Shown here in pieces: positions 56,905 to 64,000 of a stretch of DNA of 64,000 bases. Where the stretch lies: assembly GCF_002295115.1 (NCBI RefSeq), contig NZ_NSFV01000013.1:1-64000 (forward strand), in the 5' to 3' direction. The notes under the pieces are model-generated. The model made no database searches, was not told where the DNA came from, and saw only the letters and a list, made by a program, of their open reading frames with translations. Position 1 is the stretch's first letter; each line of letters opens with the position of its first letter. The DNA is from Mesorhizobium sp. WSM4311. GTDB taxonomy: Bacteria; Pseudomonadota; Alphaproteobacteria; Rhizobiales; Rhizobiaceae. The translations under genes were made by a program, and so were the position numbers.

Positions 56905-57037
56905 GCGCGCGTTTCAGTAAGGTGAGACTGCTCGCGGTTTACAAAATGCCTGTGTACCTCGGATCATTTCAGCGCACCGGCCGCCTAGAAAGCTCACTGG
57001 CAGCGCCCGCGCTAAAATCGGCCGCAAAGGCGTCTCC

Positions 57038-57940
57038 ATGATCAAGGACACCTTTGCGGCCGTTGAAGGCGCGATGTCTGTACCGCGCTGGAGATCCCTG
57101 CTCTTCGTTCCTGTTCACGTTCCGCGCTTTGTAGAGACGGCCCATGAGCGGGGCGCAGATGGCGTCATTCTCGACCTGGAGGATTCCGTGCCCCAGGATC
57201 GGAAAGGAGAGTCACGGCAGCAGCTTCCTGAATGCGTGGCAGAGGTGGGCCGGAAAGGCGCATCTGTTTTGGTCCGCGTGAATCATGGTCTGCGCGCCTT
57301 GGCGGCCGATCTCGATGCAGCCGTGATGGCGGGTGTTGACGCACTGGTTCTTCCGAAGACGGATTCGGCAGAGTGGGTTATAGAGATCGCGAATGCGGTT
57401 TCGGAACTAGAACGTGAAAGAAATCTTCCGCAGGGAGGCATCCGGTTCCTTGCCCAGATTGAGACCCCGGGCGCCTTGCAAAGGCTTGCGGCCATTGCGT
57501 CGGCGCATCCAAGGATGGTCGCAATGGCGCTTGGCCCTGAAGACTTCAGCGCCGCTGTTGGCGGCGCCCCAGGATTCGACCTTCTTTTGACGCCGAACCT
57601 TTCTGTTCTGTTTGCCGCCCGCGCGGCCGGCTTGCTCCCGCTGGGCTTCATAGGAAGCATCGGCGAGTTCTCGGACACGCATAAACTTCGTGAGGCCGCG
57701 GTGCGGGCGCGGCGGCTTGGCTTTGCCGGAGCTTTGGCGATCCATCCGACACAGGTGGCCATATTCAATGAGGCTTTCTCGCCAAGCGCCCAGGAGCTCG
57801 AGTGGGCCCATAAAGTTGTCGCGGCGGCAAATGATGCCGCCACGCGTGGACTGTCCGCATTCTCGTTGAATGGCAAAATGATAGATCCGCCAGTGGTGCG
57901 GCGCGCCCACGAGATCCTGATTCTTGTGGGCAACAACTGA
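57038..57940 (+). CDS. HpcH/HpaI (CitE-like) lyase, probable citramalyl-CoA-type lyase
   Basis: 300 residues from the ATG at 57038; an ATG at 57074 (MSVPRWRSLLFVPVHVPRF) would match the family N-terminus and may be the true start. Motifs: RGADGVILDLEDSVP, LVRVNHG, LVLPKTDS, FLAQIETPGALQRL, MALGPEDFSAAVGG and AIHPTQVAIFNEAFSP. TIM-barrel lyases of this family split citramalyl-CoA, malyl-CoA or similar to acetyl-CoA and an oxoacid. As the third gene of the mesaconate set it would finish breakdown to acetyl-CoA and pyruvate, but a hydratase for mesaconyl-CoA is not seen next to it. A partial copy lies at 61099-61467. Confidence 0.85.
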   Translation: MIKDTFAAVEGAMSVPRWRSLLFVPVHVPRFVETAHERGADGVILDLEDSVPQDRKGESRQQLPECVAEVGRKGASVLVRVNHGLRALAADLDAAVMAGVDALVLPKTDSAEWVIEIANAVSELERERNLPQGGIRFLAQIETPGALQRLAAIASAHPRMVAMALGPEDFSAAVGGAPGFDLLLTPNLSVLFAARAAGLLPLGFIGSIGEFSDTHKLREAAVRARRLGFAGALAIHPTQVAIFNEAFSPSAQELEWAHKVVAAANDAATRGLSAFSLNGKMIDPPVVRRAHEILILVGNN

Positions 57941-57966
57941 CTGGCCTGTTATCAGCGGCTGAACAG

Positions 57967-58115
57967 GAGCGAATGGCACTACACCGCGCCGGGCAAGCCG
58001 ATGCAAAATGGCTACGCGATTCCCTCAACGGCCGAATGCGAGACGAGCTGTTGAACGATGGCCTGTTCTTCGGCCTCGACCACGCCCGCAGTGCCACTGC
58101 CGAATGGAGGCAGGA
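57967..58115 (+). pseudogene. IS3-family OrfB fragment, left part
   Basis: Reads WHYTAPGKPMQNGY, then in another frame NGRMRDELLNDGLFFGLDHARSATAEW, the integrase core near the C-terminus of IS3-group OrfB. The remainder of the C-terminus is found from 59046, so an insertion separates the two. Confidence 0.78.
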
Positions 58116-58144
58116 CCTAAATCCTGTTCATAACACTCATCTGT

Positions 58145-58650
58145 CTATGTCATTTGAGTGAATAGGTTTTGCTGATCTGGATGCGATCCCATGGGGTATT
58201 TTGGGTTTTGCCGCGCGCGATGAACGATGCGCTGAGCCGCCGGTTCGTCAAGCGTTGATCGGCTGAAGACCCATGGACCGTCCGGCAGAGGATGAACGCC
58301 TTCGATCGACGCGAGTCCACCGAAGGCGATGCAACGCGGCTCGCCATTGTCAAGCAGACCACGCCAGCAGGAATAGCGCGGAATGTTGTGCTTGGTTCCC
58401 GTGTAGCGGACCGTCAGCTCGCGGCCGCAGCGCCGGCAGCGGACAAGGTCGGCGAGCAGAGCGTCGCCATGCTTGGGCGCCCCGTGATGCCGGCTCGTGG
58501 GCACGTGGTCGCTCACCATCTTGCGGATCGCTTCCGCCTTTCCCAGCCGACGTAGCCTTCGTGTGCACCCGGAATCAGCGCCAGCATCTCGCGCCTTACG
58601 GCGGCTGCGCGAGCGAATGGCGGCATCTGCGCGGTCTGCGCGTCGTGCGG
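58145..58650 (-). pseudogene. Serine recombinase C-terminal remnant
   Basis: Reads ALIPGAHEGYVGWERRK, then MVSDHVPTSRHHGAPKHGDALLADLVRCRRCGRELTVRYTGT and IPRYSCWRGLLDNGEPRCIAFGG, the zinc ribbon of a large serine recombinase. It is a different subgroup from the intact protein at 4848. The catalytic domain and end of the gene are missing, and a frameshift separates the first piece from the second. Confidence 0.82.
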
Positions 58651-59020
58651 GTTGGAGAAGATCGAACTGATATGTCGTAGGCTGGCGCGGTATGGACCTC
58701 TCCCCGGTTCGCTTCGTGAGGACCCGATGCTGCGCCCGAATCCTCCAATTGCGATGGGGTGTGGGAATTGGCCGTCGGGTCCTGCAGCAGTGTCACCAAG
58801 ACGCCAAGCGTTCTGGGATCGATATGTGGGGCAGGGCAATGCGCCACGCGGTGCAGACCGCGATCAAACATCCAGGCCGGAACTTCCAGCCACCGATCGG
58901 AGGCGTGGCGGGAGAGACTGCAGCGGAAAACCTCCCGGTCGGCGTTCTCGATCACCTCATGAACGTGAACACAACGCCCGGCCCAAGGATGCCACGGATA
59001 AAGAAACTTGCGTTCCTCGG
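58640..59020 (-). pseudogene. Small protein associated with recombinase elements, remnant
   Basis: The minus strand reads MIENADREVFRCSLSRHASDRWLEVPAWMFDRG, APHIDPRTLGVLVTLLQDP and SGPHEANRGEVHTAP. It resembles hypothetical proteins often found beside serine recombinases in rhizobial genomes (DUF5372-like), from memory. Function unknown. The sequence is damaged at both ends. Confidence 0.5.
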
Positions 59021-59045
59021 TCCTGTGGGTGTTCTTTCCTGGTGT

Positions 59046-59190
59046 TGTTCAACACCGTGAGGCCGCATTCCTCGCTCGCTATTTGACCCCGGCGGTCTTC
59101 GCCGGAACCCTCGCCGCAACCGGCTCCGACGCTGCACTCAATGAAGGCTTCGCGCCTCCGCCCGTTGCTCAAACCGCGCCATAACAGAAA
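59046..59190 (+). pseudogene. IS3-family OrfB fragment, right part
   Basis: Reads FNTVRPHSSLAI and in another frame LTPAVFAGTLAATGSDAALNEGFAPPPVAQTAP, the C-terminal end of IS3-group transposases. Continuation of 57967-58115. Confidence 0.78.
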
Positions 59191-59232
59191 CGGCCGAGGC
59201 TAATCGCCACTGGTTGAAAGTTCAGTGGCAGG

Positions 59233-59975
59233 TCAGAGGGTCTGGCTCGACGGCCTTAGCTTCAGGCTATCCGGCCAATCCCGGCGATCACCCAGCGACA
59301 CGATGACTGACCAGTGCTCAGCGCCACCGCCGGAGCTGCAAAAAGAGTTGCGTATGATTGAGCGTTCGACCACGTTGCTGTCGATCTTGATATGGCCTCG
59401 TCCAGGATGCGCGAGAGGCGCTTCCCAGCGCGAGAGCGTGTAGGGGATCGCCGCTGTGAGCTTGGTCTTCTGACTGATTTGGCCGAGCTTCTCTAGCCGC
59501 CCTGGGTCCAGTGCCGTGATGGTTGAGCACTTTTTGCCTGCGTGCAGCAAGGCCTCGTTGGCCTCGGCTACGGATGTCATCCTCGATCTTTTAGAGTTCG
59601 CGGATCCTTCTTAGCGCCTCGATCGGGCGCGGCATGGCAGAAGGCGAGCGTGAAGCCGCTTTTCGTCGGCCAGCAAGCGATGGCCCGCTATAGCCGTCGA
59701 CCTGCAAGTTCCGGTAGAGAGCCTGCGAGATGAGCGATCGCACGCTGGGCCTTTTCGGTCCGGCGCATAGACATAAGACGCCCGGCGGTCCGCTCCCTCC
59801 CTAATCAGTCATCGCGGGCATAAATCCAGAGTAGGCCTGTCTTCGTCTTGCCGACCCCGGAACGAGCACCGGCGCGGTCGTCGCACGTCGGCGAAGAGTT
59901 TTGGCGAGGACTTCGGTTTTGCTAAAGCAACCGTTCATGGACCAGACGTAGGTGCCAGTCCGGCGCGGCCGACTA
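59233..59975 (-). pseudogene. Second IS66 tnpC remnant
   Basis: Readable pieces on the minus strand: LGQISQKTKLTAAIPYTLSRWEAP, HIKIDSNVVERSI, SGGGAEHWSVIVSL and further upstream GRAGWHLRPVHE-like sequence. Many frameshifts and a short deletion after ERSI remove the PIALNRKNALFAG segment. It is much more eroded than the IS66 at 4581-11000. Confidence 0.8.
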
Positions 59976-61085
59976 CCGGCGCTGCCAGCAGCCTGGGCAA
60001 GCGAACCAAATTGTAGCCCGCCAAGTTATGCCGCGCCCGCGGTGGCACATCCTCGCAGCTTGACCTTGGCCATGCCGTCTGAGGTCTTGACTGACCGAAC
60101 CCTCCTCTGACCCCTTAGGGCAGTGCTGACTGAGATCATAGCCCGGATGGCGCTTCGTGCGGTCATCGATCGCTATACGCGAGGCTTGTTGCTTTCTGCT
60201 CAAATGGGCGTTGAAGGCAACGCGCGGCGTGATCTTGCTCTTTGCAGGTCCTTGACTGGCGCGTCCTAGGCTTCGCCAGCGCCAGTCGATGCGCCGTCGC
60301 GGCGTCTGCGGTCCAACATAGCGAGAGCGGCATCACGCTCGCCTGTGCCAGGCCTGGGTATGAAACTTTCCAGTCAAGCCGGATTGGCCAGCACCTGGGT
60401 GCATAACCAACCTGTTGTCGCGGCTTCATTAGCATGAGGTGCCCGGAAACGAAGATACGTATGGACCCCGCCCCGCTTTCCAATTGAGCCTAGGGGCTGC
60501 TGATTCCTTCTTCGCCAAGGGTCGTGAACGGCGTGATCGACCAATGGATTAGGTTGATGGGACGATGAGTGTCGCCTCGGTCGAGCAATGGTGGATGAAA
60601 CTGCGATGACATGTCCGATAGGATCTCTGTAATCGCCCTGCCTGACGCCCTGCCTTCAGGTTTTCGACATAAAATTTCACCTCGGTCACACCTGATCTTA
60701 ATGTCGCCAGCGATCTAATCCAGTGTGCCAGGAATGAGGTACCGTACGGCCGCACTGCGAGAATGCCTTCTTCGCAAATCCCAGTCCTCGCCGTGACTGC
60801 TAGGTGCAATACTGCAAGCCAGCTGAACCAATTGAGGATCTGTCCCCTCATCGAGGCGCGGATTGACTTGGATGACGACGGGTCCAGGCTTCGTCCACGG
60901 AGTTCAATGTTCGTTGGCCCAGCTGAGGCCGTGAGCTTGCAAGCAATTCTGTGACACGTTGACGATACGATCATGCTCGTCATTAGTCAGCAGGGTTGGT
61001 TGGACAATTCACCTCTCGGAAGAGGAAATGGGGTGGCCGGCCGAAGTCCGCCAGCGGCAATAGCAATGACCTCCTTTCCCATCTT
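59976..61085. other. Decayed region without an identified gene
   Basis: About 1.1 kb of sequence with broken frames on both strands. Some may be further transposase debris; nothing can be named. Confidence 0.4.
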
Positions 61086-61098
61086 GTTAGCGCCGCTG

Positions 61099-61467
61099 GT
61101 TGCAATGGCGCTTGGTACTGAAGACTTCAGTGCAGCTGTTGGCGGTGCCCCAGAACTCGACCTGCTTTTGACGCCGAACCTTTCCGTTCTGTTCCCCATG
61201 CGGCAGTCTCGGCTCGATAGGAAGCATCGGCGATTCTTAGACAATGATAACTTCGTGGGGCCGCAGGCGATCCATTTAAACATCGATGGGGCTTTTCACC
61301 AAGCGCACAAGAACTCGAGGGACCCGTCGTGTCCTCGCGGCGAAAAAGATGCGACGGCGCAAGGCAAAGGCGCGTTCACATTGGACGGGAAGATGGTCGA
61401 TCTACCGGTTATTCGAAGGGTCCGAGAAATCATCTCCATGGATCAGGGCGCCGAGTTGGCCGGTTGA
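61099..61467 (+). pseudogene. Partial copy of the CitE-like lyase
   Basis: Reads VAMALGTEDFSAAVGGAPELDLLLTPNLSVLF, then after a shift fragments of IHPTQ-like sequence, and GAFTLDGKMVDLPVIRRVREI. It corresponds to the second half of the lyase at 57038 with clear similarity but many changes and internal lesions. A duplication that predates or accompanied the IS insertions now between the copies. Confidence 0.85.
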
Positions 61468-61634
61468 AGCCTCGGCGGGTTGGGTCCATTCTGGACACAT
61501 AGGTTACGGTTTTGGTCAAACCACACTGAGATGACACGACAGTTAGGCGTCATGTCGCTCTGCAATTATTGCTGTCGCGCCATCACATTTCGAGATAGAT
61601 TACATCATTGCAGTCCGCCCTCGGAAGAGTACCC

Positions 61635-62561
61635 GTGGAAATCAGGCAGTTAAGATACTTTGTTGGCGTGGTCGAAGCAGGCAGTTTCACGAAGGCCGCT
61701 GGCTTTCTGAATGTCGCCCAGAGTGCGCTGAGTCTGCATGTGCGCCAATTGGAGGAAGGCTTCGGCACTCAGCTGCTGATACGCGACAGGACCGGCGTGA
61801 GCGTGACGGCGTCAGGAGCCAAACTCCTGGAGCGGGCGCGGGCGATTCTCAAAGAAATTCGAATTACCGAGGTGGAATTGACCAACACAGCCGCTTCCCC
61901 CGCCGGGGAGGTGACTATTGGCATTCCGTCTGGAGCTGCTCGCGTCCTGAGCGGTCCGCTGCTTGAGACGGTAAGACACGAACTGCCCAAGGTGTCCCTC
62001 AAGATGGTCGAGGGTATGACGGGACCGCTAGAGGAATGGATGGCGGCTGGACGCTTCAATCTGGCGGTTCTGTACCGCACTGCGGACAGTGTGGGGCGAA
62101 TGACTGTGCTAGCGCGCGAAGACCTTTGTCTGGTGGTTCCGTCCGGCGAGCCACCGTTTGAAGATGCGATATCTCTGGCCGACCTGCATGCATTCCCCCT
62201 GGCGGTTCCCATGCGCAACAACAATGTCAGGCGTTCGGTGGCTGATGTCGTCGCACAACACGGTTGCGCGATGGACGTCAAGTTTGAAGTGGACTCGCTC
62301 TCAACGATCATCAACATGGTCGTAGAGGGAAAAGCGCATTCTATTCTCGCCCCGTCTGCCGTTCAGAAAGAAGCCTCTCAAGGGCTGGTCCGGACGGTCA
62401 AGATAGTCGATCCGGTAATTACCCGCTCCGTGGTGCTTGCTGTAAATCCCAAAGATGAGCGTTCTGCGGCCGTTTCTGCGGTCCGCAAGCTCATTCCGAA
62501 GGTCGCCAGAGAATTGATTGAGAGCCGGGGCTGGGTAGCATCGGCTCCTGACGCGACCTGA
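61635..62561 (+). CDS. LysR-family transcriptional regulator
   Basis: 308 residues from a GTG at 61635 with CGGAAGAG upstream; an extended start at 61608 lacks one. N-terminal winged HTH: IRQLRYFVGVVEAGSFTKAAGFLNVAQSALSLHVRQLEEGFGTQLLIRDRTGVSVTASG. The C-terminal effector domain has VTIGIPSGAARVLSGPLLETV and LVVPSGEP. It precedes an aldehyde dehydrogenase gene on the same strand, so its target may be that gene. LysR members of this kind respond to a pathway metabolite. Confidence 0.92.
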   Translation: MEIRQLRYFVGVVEAGSFTKAAGFLNVAQSALSLHVRQLEEGFGTQLLIRDRTGVSVTASGAKLLERARAILKEIRITEVELTNTAASPAGEVTIGIPSGAARVLSGPLLETVRHELPKVSLKMVEGMTGPLEEWMAAGRFNLAVLYRTADSVGRMTVLAREDLCLVVPSGEPPFEDAISLADLHAFPLAVPMRNNNVRRSVADVVAQHGCAMDVKFEVDSLSTIINMVVEGKAHSILAPSAVQKEASQGLVRTVKIVDPVITRSVVLAVNPKDERSAAVSAVRKLIPKVARELIESRGWVASAPDAT

Positions 62562-62754
62562 GAACCATCGATCTGTAAACAACGGCATGACTTCCTTCCT
62601 GTCGGAACAGATCGATCTGGATTCCAGATGGATTTAGGCACTAATCGATATTTGACCCGCTGCGACCATCGCGATGAAACTGGCTCAAGCGAGCTCAGCG
62701 GCTTCGAAAATTGAAACGGCGCTCGCATGGCCAGAATCACAAGTGGAGCCCGCG

Positions 62755-64000
62755 ATGTCCCACGCCAGGAGCTACGAGCTCTTCATTAATGGCAAATGGC
62801 GAGCCGGTGGTAGCCGAGCCACTTTGCCGGTGATCAACCCGGCGACGGAGAAGGTATTTGCCTCAGTGGCCTCGGCTACGGTTCCAGACTTGGATGAAGC
62901 TCTTGCTTCGGCAGAACGCAGCCGCAAGGCGTGGTCCTCACGCCCCGCCAAAGAGCGTGGCGAGATCCTCGTCTCTGCCGCCAGCAATCTGGCTGAGAAA
63001 GCTGGCGCCGCAGCCAGGGACCTGTCGTCCGAACAGGGAAAGACGATTGCCGAAGCAACAGGAGAGTACGCGCGCGCAGTCGAAACGCTGGAATGGAATG
63101 GCCGGCATGCCGATGAGTTGTCGACCCCGATTCCGTTGGGTCCGAACAGGATGATCGTCCCGGAGGCCCTCGGTGTCGTCGCTGCCTTTACGCCGTGGAA
63201 CTATCCAGCCGTTCTCATCGCCCGCAAGCTCGCCCCCGCGCTGGCGGCAGGCTGCCCGGTGATCCTCAAAGGGGCCGAAGAGACGCCAAGCGTGGCTGTC
63301 CATGTCGTGGAATCTTTGCGTCAAGCAGGGATACCGGAAGGCGTGGTCAACCTGGTGTTCGGTGTTCCTGTGCATATATCACGGCATCTGCTCAGTTCGC
63401 CAATTGTCAAAGTCTTGACGTTCACGGGGTCGACCGCTGTTGGGAAACAGCTGGCCACACTGGCCGCGAATAATCTGCAGCGCTGCATCCTTGAGCTCGG
63501 TGGACATTCCCCGGTTATTGTGTGCGAAGATGCCGACCTGGCAACGGCGATACCGGCTATTTCGGAATACAAATTCGAGTGCGCGGGCCAGAGTTGTAAT
63601 GCGCCCAGCAGGATTCTTGTCGCCCGATCCCGCTATGAGGAATTCCTGTTCCGGATGACGGAGGCGGTCCGAAAAATCAGGATCGGTCCACCGGATGACC
63701 CTGCAACGCAGATGGGTCCCATGGCAAACGCGCGGCGAATCGAGGCCATGCAACGCCTGACCAAAGATGCGGTAGAGGGCGGCGCCCAAATCGAGACCGG
63801 TGGCATCCCCCTTGACCGACCGGGGTTTTACTGGCCGCCAACCATCCTGACTGGCGTACCGAAGGAAGCGAGAGTGCTTCATGAAGAGCCGTTCGGACCA
63901 ATTCTCACCGTGGCTCCTTTCGATACGATCGAAGAGGCGATCGATGAAGCCAACGCCACGGAGTACGGTCTGGCCGCCTACTTGTTTACTGGCGCGGCCG
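62755..64000 (+). CDS. Aldehyde dehydrogenase family protein, truncated by window end
   Basis: At least 415 residues; the frame is open to the last base. Starts MSHARSYELFINGKWRAGGSRATLPVINPATE. Conserved parts: AAFTPWNYPAVLIARKLAPALAAGC, LTFTGSTAVGKQLA, LELGGHSPVIV with the general-base Glu, ECAGQSCNAPSR with the catalytic Cys, and HEEPFGPILTVAPF. It belongs to the succinate-semialdehyde/NAD-dependent aldehyde dehydrogenase group, and is distinct from the gene at 24521. It follows the LysR gene by about 190 bases. The C-terminus lies outside. Confidence 0.9.
   Translation, partial: MSHARSYELFINGKWRAGGSRATLPVINPATEKVFASVASATVPDLDEALASAERSRKAWSSRPAKERGEILVSAASNLAEKAGAAARDLSSEQGKTIAEATGEYARAVETLEWNGRHADELSTPIPLGPNRMIVPEALGVVAAFTPWNYPAVLIARKLAPALAAGCPVILKGAEETPSVAVHVVESLRQAGIPEGVVNLVFGVPVHISRHLLSSPIVKVLTFTGSTAVGKQLATLAANNLQRCILELGGHSPVIVCEDADLATAIPAISEYKFECAGQSCNAPSRILVARSRYEEFLFRMTEAVRKIRIGPPDDPATQMGPMANARRIEAMQRLTKDAVEGGAQIETGGIPLDRPGFYWPPTILTGVPKEARVLHEEPFGPILTVAPFDTIEEAIDEANATEYGLAAYLFTGAA

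Larger units (their letters stand above)
58117..59045 (-). mobile_element. Remnant of a serine-recombinase element inside IS3
   Basis: Splits the IS3 OrfB between GLDHARSATAEW and FNTVRPHSSL. On the minus strand it holds a conserved small protein segment and then the zinc-ribbon end of a serine recombinase. Most of the recombinase is deleted. Boundaries are approximate to a few bases. Confidence 0.6.

Noticed and set aside
57283..57936. 217-codon minus-strand frame
   Set aside because: Antisense to the CitE-like lyase.
60549..60983. 144-codon minus-strand frame
   Set aside because: No motifs, no ribosome site and it lies in decayed DNA between pseudogenes.

Overview
The window looks like an accessory region (symbiosis island or large plasmid) of a GC-rich alphaproteobacterium, probably a rhizobium of the Hyphomicrobiales. 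This rests on the gene families, on GTG/TTG starts behind AGGAGG-type ribosome sites, and on a dense load of IS66, IS110, IS21, IS481, IS5 and IS3 sequences of rhizobial type. No rRNA, tRNA, CRISPR array or replication origin was found. Genus is not determined.

Layout. 1-4156: a CocE/S15-type hydrolase gene in two near-identical direct repeats; the second is frameshifted and its end is replaced by an IS110 element. 4109-11440: nested mobile elements: IS110 split by an IS66 flanked by an 8-bp target duplication, the IS66 tnpC itself split by a 2.4-kb serine-recombinase element, and a second IS110 upstream of tnpA. 11463-15054: IS481 and IS21 debris around an orphan ATP-grasp ligase and a broken Asp/Glu racemase. 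15182-18759 (minus): amidase, M20 amidohydrolase and an Lrp/AsnC regulator, with a shared ~110-bp sequence upstream of the last two. 19604-28455 (plus): class V aminotransferase, M20 peptidase, ectoine-hydrolase-like M24 protein, semialdehyde dehydrogenase, class III aminotransferase, polysaccharide-deacetylase-family hydrolase; then two decayed SDR genes. 31044-35078: MFS exporter, IS debris, NylB/beta-lactamase-family hydrolase. 36269-41676: amino-acid ABC importer and penicillin-acylase-family hydrolase. 42507-46662: broken paralogue of the MFS gene, second M24 protein, IS5 element with a passenger ORF. 47036-57940: M20 hydrolase, polyamine-type ABC importer with fused permeases, DoeB-like deacylase, methylaspartate ammonia-lyase, class III CoA-transferase, CitE-like lyase. 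57967-61467: IS3, recombinase, IS66 and lyase remnants. 61635-64000: LysR regulator and an aldehyde dehydrogenase cut by the window end.

Functional reading (inference). About a dozen genes encode enzymes that cleave amide, N-acyl or peptide bonds. With two ABC importers, two aminotransferases, dehydrogenases and a methylaspartate-to-mesaconate-to-CoA module, the region looks like a scavenging island that imports N-acylated or cyclic amino-acid derivatives and feeds the freed amino and carbon groups into central metabolism. Homologues of all four steps of ectoine degradation (DoeA, DoeB, DoeC, DoeD families) plus an AsnC-type regulator are present but dispersed, so the true substrate is uncertain. 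Many pseudogenes and IS copies show that the region is being reshuffled and eroded.
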